Shown here: piece after piece, positions 8,329 to 14,049 of the stretch
Layout: every line of letters starts with the position of its first letter
How positions within the stretch are numbered: position 1 is the first letter of the stretch
Assembly: GCF_000966975.1 (NCBI RefSeq)
Contig: NZ_JZWV01000536.1
Span: forward strand, 1 to 14,049
Direction of reading: 5' to 3'
DNA: 14,049 nucleotides
Origin: Streptomyces katrae
GTDB lineage: Bacteria; Actinomycetota; Actinomycetes; Streptomycetales; Streptomycetaceae
Program-made: the position numbers and the translations under genes
Notes under the pieces: generated by a model
Databases searched by the model: none
Seen by the model: the letters and a program-made list of their open reading frames with translations, nothing else
What the model was told of the DNA's origin: nothing

Positions 8329-9708
8329 GTGTCCGAAGCGCTGGACCCCTCCCACCTGAGGGTGCTCAACCCGGCCACCGAGGAACTCGTCGCCACCGTC
8401 CCGGCCGCCACACGGGACGACGTCGGCAGAGCCGTCGCACGCGCCACCACCGCCCAGCGCGGCTGGGCCGCCGCCGCCCCCGCCGACCGGGCCCGGATCC
8501 TGCGCCGCTTCGCCGCGGTCGTCGACGGACACCTCGAGGAACTGGCCCGCCTGGAGGTCCGCGAAGCCGGCCACACCCTCGGCAACGCCCGCTGGGAAGC
8601 CGGCAACGTCCGCGACCTGCTGGACTTCGCCGCCGGGGGAGTCGAGCGGCTCTCCGGACGCCAGATCCCCGTCGCGGGAGGCATCGACGTCACCTTCCTC
8701 GAACCCCTCGGCGTCATCGGCGTGATCGCACCCTGGAACTTCCCCATGCCGATCGCCGCCTGGGGCCTGGCACCCGCCCTGGCCGCCGGCAACGCCGTCA
8801 TCCTCAAGCCCGCCGAGACCACCCCCCTCACCGCCCTGCGCCTCGCCGAGCTCGCCCTCGAAGCCGGGATCCCCGAACACCTCTTCCAGGTGCTCCCCGG
8901 CCACGGAGCGGTCACCGGCGACGCCCTGGTCGAACACCCCGGAATCGCGAAGATCGTCTTCACCGGCTCCACCCGCACCGGCAAGCAGATCATGTCCAAG
9001 TGCGCCGACCGGGTGAAGCGCGTCACCCTCGAACTCGGCGGCAAGAGCCCCAACATCGTCTTTGCCGACGCCGACCTCGAAACCGCGGCCGCCGCCGCCC
9101 CCATGGCCTACCTCGACAACACCGGCCAGGACTGCTGCGCCCGTACCCGCATCCTCGTCCAGCGCTCCGTCTACGACCGCTTCCTCGACCTCGTCACCCC
9201 CGCCCTCACCTCCGTGGTCGTCGGCGATCCCCTCGACGAGAAGACCCAGATGGGCCCCCTCATCTCCGCCGCCCAGCTGGAGCGCGTCCGCGCCTACGTC
9301 ACCGACGACCTCAAGGCGGTCCGCGGCACCGCCCCCGAGGGCCCCGGCTTCTGGTACCCGCCGACCCTGGTCACGGACGTCGACCCCACCGCGCCCGTGG
9401 CCGCCGAGGAGGTCTTCGGACCCGTCGCCGTCCTCCTCCCCTTCGAGGACGAGGAGGACGCCGTACGCCTCGCCAACGCCACCGAGTACGGCCTCTCCGG
9501 CTCCCTCTGGACCCGCGACGTCGGCCGCGCCCTGCGCGTCTCCCGCGCCGTCCAGGCCGGCAACCTCTCCGTCAACTCCCACAGCAGCGTCCGCTACTGG
9601 ACCCCCTTCGGCGGATACAAGCAGTCCGGACTCGGCCGCGAGCTCGGACCCGACGCCCTCACCGCATTCACCGAGACCAAGAACGTCTTCATCAGCACGG
9701 AGGCCTGA
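8329..9708 (+). CDS. NAD(P)-dependent aldehyde dehydrogenase
   Basis: A 459-residue ALDH-superfamily enzyme with a complete active site: PWNF (Asn137), ILKPAE (Lys160), the coenzyme loop FTGSTRTG (211-218), the general base in LELGG (Glu235), GQDC with nucleophile Cys269 followed by a second cysteine, and EEVFGP (360-365). The start is GTG 8329 with AGAAAGG 6 bases upstream; the open frame runs far upstream only as an overlap with the ligase gene. The protein is a little shorter than the common 480-500 residues: it lacks the usual N-terminal strands before NPATEEL and a few residues before GFWYPPTLV. It lies 41 bases after the ligase gene and 5 bases before the SDR gene. In this setting it would oxidise the gamma-glutamyl-amino-aldehyde to the acid, as PuuC does in the putrescine route (inference). 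Confidence 0.9.
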   Translation: MSEALDPSHLRVLNPATEELVATVPAATRDDVGRAVARATTAQRGWAAAAPADRARILRRFAAVVDGHLEELARLEVREAGHTLGNARWEAGNVRDLLDFAAGGVERLSGRQIPVAGGIDVTFLEPLGVIGVIAPWNFPMPIAAWGLAPALAAGNAVILKPAETTPLTALRLAELALEAGIPEHLFQVLPGHGAVTGDALVEHPGIAKIVFTGSTRTGKQIMSKCADRVKRVTLELGGKSPNIVFADADLETAAAAAPMAYLDNTGQDCCARTRILVQRSVYDRFLDLVTPALTSVVVGDPLDEKTQMGPLISAAQLERVRAYVTDDLKAVRGTAPEGPGFWYPPTLVTDVDPTAPVAAEEVFGPVAVLLPFEDEEDAVRLANATEYGLSGSLWTRDVGRALRVSRAVQAGNLSVNSHSSVRYWTPFGGYKQSGLGRELGPDALTAFTETKNVFISTEA

Positions 9709-9713
9709 ACCCC

Positions 9714-10505
9714 ATGACCGACCGCACCGAAGAGATCGTCTGCCGCCGCCTGGTCGGCCGCACCGCCGTCATCACCGGAGCCGGCAGCGGCATCGGCCTC
9801 GCCACCGCCCGCCGCCTGGCCTCCGAAGGCGCCAACGTCGTCTGCGCCGACATCGACCCCCTCGCCGGCAAGGCCGCCGCCGAGGAGGTCGGCGGCACCT
9901 TCGTCCAGGTCGACGTCACCGACAAGGAGCAGGTCGACGCCCTCTTCAAGACGGCCTTCGACACCTACGGCTCCGTCGACATCGCCTTCAACAACGCCGG
10001 CATCTCGCCCCCGGACGACGACTCCATCCTCACCACCGAGCTCGACGCCTGGCGCCGCGTCCAGGACGTCAACCTCACCTCCGTCTACCTCTGCTGCAAG
10101 GCCGCCCTCCCCTACATGCAGCGCCAGGGCCGCGGCTCCATCATCAACACCGCCTCCTTCGTCGCCATCATGGGCGCCGCCACCTCCCAGATCTCCTACA
10201 CCGCCTCCAAGGGCGGCGTCCTGGCCATGTCCCGCGAACTCGGCGTCCAGTTCGCCCGCGAGGGCATCCGCGTCAACGCCCTCTGCCCGGGACCCGTCAA
10301 CACCCCGCTGCTCCAGGAGCTGTTCGCCAAGGACCCCGAGCGGGCCGCCCGCCGCCTGGTCCACATCCCGCTCGGCCGCTTCGCCGAGCCCACCGAGATC
10401 GCCGCCGCCGTCGCCTTCCTCGCCAGCGACGACTCCTCCTTCATCAACGCCACCGACTTCCTGGTCGACGGCGGCATCTCGGGCGCGTACGTGACGCCCC
10501 TGTAG
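9714..10505 (+). CDS. Short-chain dehydrogenase/reductase, probable gamma-glutamyl-alcohol oxidase step
   Basis: A 263-residue classical SDR. The Rossmann start TGAGSGIG (21-28) is followed by an acidic residue after the second strand (ADID, Asp46), which favours NAD over NADP. NNAG (93-96), Asn120, Ser148, Tyr162 and Lys166 (SYTASK) complete the catalytic set, and the C-terminal FLVDGG is typical. ATG 9714 follows the ALDH stop by 5 bases; its GGAGG (9699-9703) lies inside the last ALDH codons, so the two genes are probably translationally linked. An alcohol dehydrogenase beside an amine ligase and an ALDH implies that the amine carries a hydroxyl group, which supports ethanolamine over putrescine. 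In that reading it oxidises gamma-glutamylethanolamide to the aldehyde (inference). Confidence 0.9.
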   Translation: MTDRTEEIVCRRLVGRTAVITGAGSGIGLATARRLASEGANVVCADIDPLAGKAAAEEVGGTFVQVDVTDKEQVDALFKTAFDTYGSVDIAFNNAGISPPDDDSILTTELDAWRRVQDVNLTSVYLCCKAALPYMQRQGRGSIINTASFVAIMGAATSQISYTASKGGVLAMSRELGVQFAREGIRVNALCPGPVNTPLLQELFAKDPERAARRLVHIPLGRFAEPTEIAAAVAFLASDDSSFINATDFLVDGGISGAYVTPL

Positions 10506-10559
10506 GCGGCTCCGCCGACGGGCCCCGTAGGCACCCAACGTTCACCTGGGCACCACCCC

Positions 10560-10597
10560 CACGACAGCCGGGCGTCGCACGACGCCCGGCTGTCGTG
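10560..10597 (+). terminator. 18-bp perfect hairpin ending the glnA4-ALDH-SDR unit
   Basis: CACGACAGCCGGGCGTCG (10560-10577) pairs with its exact reverse complement at 10580-10597, separated by CA. It begins 54 bases after the SDR stop and ends 49 bases before the HAD phosphatase start. The perfect long stem marks a factor-independent terminator of the Streptomyces kind, without a T-run, and suggests that the phosphatase gene has its own promoter. Confidence 0.8.
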
Positions 10598-10617
10598 CCC
10601 TACCGTCCCTGACGATC

Positions 10618-10630
10618 TTGAACGAGAACC
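10618..10630. promoter_or_regulatory. Half-site-like element upstream of the phosphatase gene
   Basis: Bases 10621-10630, AACGAGAACC, are identical to 6080-6089 in the permease promoter. Read on the minus strand, 10630-10618 is GGTTCTCGTTCAA, which matches the left part of the 6872 operator (GGTTCTGTTCAA) apart from one extra C. No ACC half follows at the right distance, so it is at best a partial site. Confidence 0.25.
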
Positions 10631-10646
10631 AGGAGCGACCACCCCC

Positions 10647-11926
<1,280 letters not shown>

Positions 11927-11930
<4 letters not shown>

Positions 11931-13120
11931 AGGAAGGTCCGCCCCTCGCCCCGATAGGTCGGGACGGACGCCGTGACCCGGTCGCCCTCCACCAGGTGCA
12001 GGGTGTCGAACCGCTCGCACAGCTCCCCGGCCTTCGCGTGCCGGAACCAGACCCGGTCGCCGATCAGCAGGTCGTCGGCCGGGCTCCCCAGCAGCGGGGT
12101 CTGCACCTCGCCCGCCCCCTCCTGCGGGTCGTAACGCAGCCCCGCGGGCAGGTACGGCACCGGGAGCCGGTCGGCCCCCGCCGCCCCCGACGCCGGATAA
12201 CCGCCGCCCAGCACGGTCACCACCCCCACCCCCGGCCGCCGCACCACCGGCTGCGCGAACAGCGCCGCCGGACGCCCCCGGAACGAGGTGTAGTTGTCGA
12301 ACAGCCGTGGCACGTACAGCCCCGAACCGGCCGCGACCTCCGTCACCGCCTCCTCGGCGGCCGTCTCCGCCACGCTCCCCGTACCGCCGCCGTTGACGAA
12401 CTCCAGGTCCGGCACCACCGACCGCACGGCCCGCACCACCTCGCCCCGCCGCGCCGCCAGCTCCCTGCGGGCCGCGCCCTGCATCAGCCGGATCATCCGC
12501 GAGCGCACCGGACGCCCGGCCACCGCGTCACCGACCCCGGCCACGTGCCCCTCGTACGCCATCAGCCCCACCACCCGGAACCCCGGCCGCGAGGCCACCG
12601 CCCGCGCCAGCTCCGCCAGTTGGCCCGGCTCGCGCAGCGGCGAGCGCCGCGCCCCGACCCGTACCCGGCCGCCGAACAGCCGCAAGGAGGTGTCCAGTTC
12701 CAGACAGACCCGGATCTCCTCGGCCCCGCCGGCCCGCGACCGCTCGATCAGGTCCAGCTGCGCGGGATCGTCGACCATCACCGTGACGGCGGCGGCCAGT
12801 TTCGGGTCCCCGGCCAGCTCCCCGAACGCGGCCCGGTCCGCCGACGGATAGGCCAGCAGCACGTCCTCGAACCCGGAGCGCGCCAGCCACAGCGACTCGG
12901 CCAGCGTGTACGACATGATCCCCGCGAACCCCGGCCGGGCCAGGACCCGTTCGAGGAGCGCCCGGCACCGCACGGACTTGCTGGCGACCCGGACCGGCTT
13001 CCCGCCCGCCCTGCGCACCAGATCGTCGGCGTTCGCGTCGAAGGCGTCCAGGTCCACGATGGCCAGGGGCGCGTCGAGACGCGCGGTCGCCCGGTCGTAC
13101 CGGGCCCGGTCCGAAGTCAT
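11927..13120 (-). CDS. PLP-dependent amino acid deaminase/aldolase (alanine racemase-like fold)
   Basis: A 397-residue protein with the N-terminal alanine-racemase-type PLP barrel: the strand APLAIVDLDAF, then VRVASKS with Lys48 as the likely Schiff-base lysine, IMSYTLAES, VMVDDPAQ, ICLELD-like VCLELDTSLR, VVGLMAYEGH and FVNGGGTGS near the phosphate site. The C-terminal region with DRVWFRHAKAGELCERF is the beta domain seen in D-threonine aldolase and D-serine dehydratase relatives. The reaction in this actinobacterial group is not settled from sequence; aldol cleavage or deamination of a D-hydroxy-amino acid is the family expectation. The ATG at 13120 has only a weak Shine-Dalgarno but begins at the domain. 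It is convergent with the phosphatase gene (4-base overlap) and divergent from the membrane-protein gene. A link to glycine made by the central pathway is only a thought. Confidence 0.82.
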
Positions 13121-13144
13121 GGGCGGCAGCTTGCCAGACCGCCG

Positions 13145-13209
13145 TACCCGCGGGTAGGGGTCGCGCCCCACCCGGCGCCGGTCCGGCGGACCCGGCGGCC
13201 CCGTAGAGT
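13145..13209. promoter_or_regulatory. Divergent promoter region with a 12-bp palindrome and a -10-like box
   Basis: TACCCGCGGGTA (13145-13156) is a perfect 12-bp palindrome, 25 bases upstream of the aldolase start on the minus strand. TAGAGT (13204-13209) resembles a Streptomyces -10 box for the plus-strand gene, 42 bases before its ATG; no good -35 is visible. The palindrome may be an operator shared by both genes or a chance product of GC-rich DNA. Confidence 0.35.
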
Positions 13210-13250
13210 ACGGGCAGGCAGCCGTACGGAACGGGGGGCGGAGCCGCCGC

Positions 13251-14049
13251 ATGACCACGACGACACCGCGGACCGAGGTCCTGGACGAGCCCTGGCAGCA
13301 GCCGCCGCCGGCCCCCCTGCCCCGCCGCCACCCGGCCCGCGTCACCGCCGCCGTCCTCTGCGCCCTGCTCGGCTCCGCGCTCCTCGCCGGAGGCGCCGCC
13401 ACCACCTGGAGCCGGTACCGCGCCGACCACCGGCCGCTGCCCCCCGACGCCGCCTACCGCAAGGCCGCCGCCCTCTGGCACACCGCCCCCGCGGACGGCC
13501 TCCTGCCCCCCGTACTGGAGGACCGCGAGGCCGGCCCCGGCGGCGCCGGCCGCACCTGGACCCGGATCGCCCTCGCCCCCGACGCCGACTGCGCCGCCGC
13601 CCTCCCCGCCGACTGGCTGGCCGCGCTCACCCCGACCGGCTGCACCCGCGTGCTCCGCGCCACCTACACGGACTCCACCCGCAGCACCCTGATCACCGTC
13701 GGCCTCGTCTTCACCCCCGCCGACTCCAAGACCATGGACGGGCTCCGCGGCCGCCTCCCGGCCCCGCCCGCCTACGAGTACGCCGACTCCCGCCGGGCCG
13801 CCTGGACGGCCGGGGTCGTCGCCGAGGCCCCCGCCGTGGTCTACGCCGTCTCCGCCTTCGCAGACGGCCGCACCATGGACGCCCCGGTGGACGCCCCGGT
13901 CCCGGCCGAGGAGGGCGCCCGCCAGGGCGCCACCGGCACCATCGCCGAAGCGGGCCTGGGCCACGAGGCCAAGGCCCCCGCGGTCCGCGTCGAACGCACC
14001 CTCGGCACCCTCGCGGCGCCCCGCCCCACCGAGACCGCACAGGCCGCCG
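13251..14049 (+). CDS. Single-pass membrane-anchored protein, 5' part, runs off the window
   Basis: The frame is open from ATG 13251 to the end of the window (266 codons) without a stop. GGAG (13240-13243) lies 7 bases upstream. The order is a 30-residue proline-rich cytoplasmic tail (EPWQQPPPAPLPRRHPAR), one transmembrane helix (VTAAVLCALLGSALLAGGAA, about residues 31-50), then an extracytoplasmic domain of over 200 residues. That domain has two cysteines (DADCAAAL and TGCTRVL), a strand-rich core (STLITVGLVFTPADS and VVYAVSAFADGRT) and an alanine/proline-rich tail region. I do not recognise the family. The topology is that of a type II-like anchored extracellular protein; the missing 3' end and next gene would help identify it. 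GC3 is as high as in its neighbours, so there is no sign of recent transfer. Confidence 0.75.
   Translation, partial: MTTTTPRTEVLDEPWQQPPPAPLPRRHPARVTAAVLCALLGSALLAGGAATTWSRYRADHRPLPPDAAYRKAAALWHTAPADGLLPPVLEDREAGPGGAGRTWTRIALAPDADCAAALPADWLAALTPTGCTRVLRATYTDSTRSTLITVGLVFTPADSKTMDGLRGRLPAPPAYEYADSRRAAWTAGVVAEAPAVVYAVSAFADGRTMDAPVDAPVPAEEGARQGATGTIAEAGLGHEAKAPAVRVERTLGTLAAPRPTETAQAA

Noticed and set aside
10505..10516. GGCGG-CT-CCGCC directly at the SDR stop as a terminator.
   Set aside because: The loop is too small and the stem too short; the 18-bp hairpin at 10560-10597 is far better.

Overview
The window looks like chromosomal DNA of a Streptomyces or a close actinobacterial relative. GC is very high, third codon positions are almost always G or C, GTG starts are common and Shine-Dalgarno sequences are GGAGG-like. 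The gene set also fits: a helical-backbone receptor, a TDT/SLAC1 transporter with its LysR regulator, and a locus that matches from memory the glnA4-epuRII region of S. coelicolor (SCO1613-SCO1614). I saw no tRNA, rRNA, CRISPR array, insertion sequence or phage gene. No gene-free stretch reaches 300 bases; the longest are about 110-140 bases and their signals are listed.

Left part (1-3728). The 3' end of a substrate-binding protein gene meets, tail to tail, a TDT-family exporter gene on the minus strand. That exporter gene diverges from a LysR regulator gene across a 70-base gap holding an inverted repeat that runs into the LysR start codon. A short secreted-protein gene follows, then a convergent gene for a multi-pass membrane protein.

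Central part (3736-10597) is the main interest: two divergent transcription units that together look like a complete gamma-glutamylation route for ethanolamine. The minus-strand unit encodes a FadR-type GntR regulator (EpuRII-like), an ethanolamine-type APC permease and a class I glutamine amidotransferase of the PuuD type, and ends in a strong hairpin. The plus-strand unit encodes a glutamine-synthetase-like ligase (GlnA4-like), an aldehyde dehydrogenase and a short-chain dehydrogenase, and ends in an 18-bp perfect hairpin. Inferred flow: uptake of ethanolamine, ligation to glutamate (gamma-glutamylethanolamide), oxidation of the hydroxyl to aldehyde (SDR) and then acid (ALDH) to give gamma-glutamylglycine, and hydrolysis by the amidotransferase to glutamate and glycine. 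GlnA4 as gamma-glutamylethanolamide synthetase and EpuRII as its repressor are published for S. coelicolor. The later steps and the role of each neighbour here are inference. Both promoter regions carry a GGTT-N8-TACCTT element, a good candidate operator, and the permease promoter also has a GlnR-like 11-bp-phased series.

Right part (10647-14049). A secreted HAD phosphatase gene of the phosphorylcholine-phosphatase type lies directly after the ethanolamine unit and could release ethanolamine or choline outside the cell. Its stop codon is interlocked, within a single CTAG, with that of a convergent PLP amino-acid deaminase/aldolase gene. A single-pass membrane-anchored protein gene then runs off the right edge.
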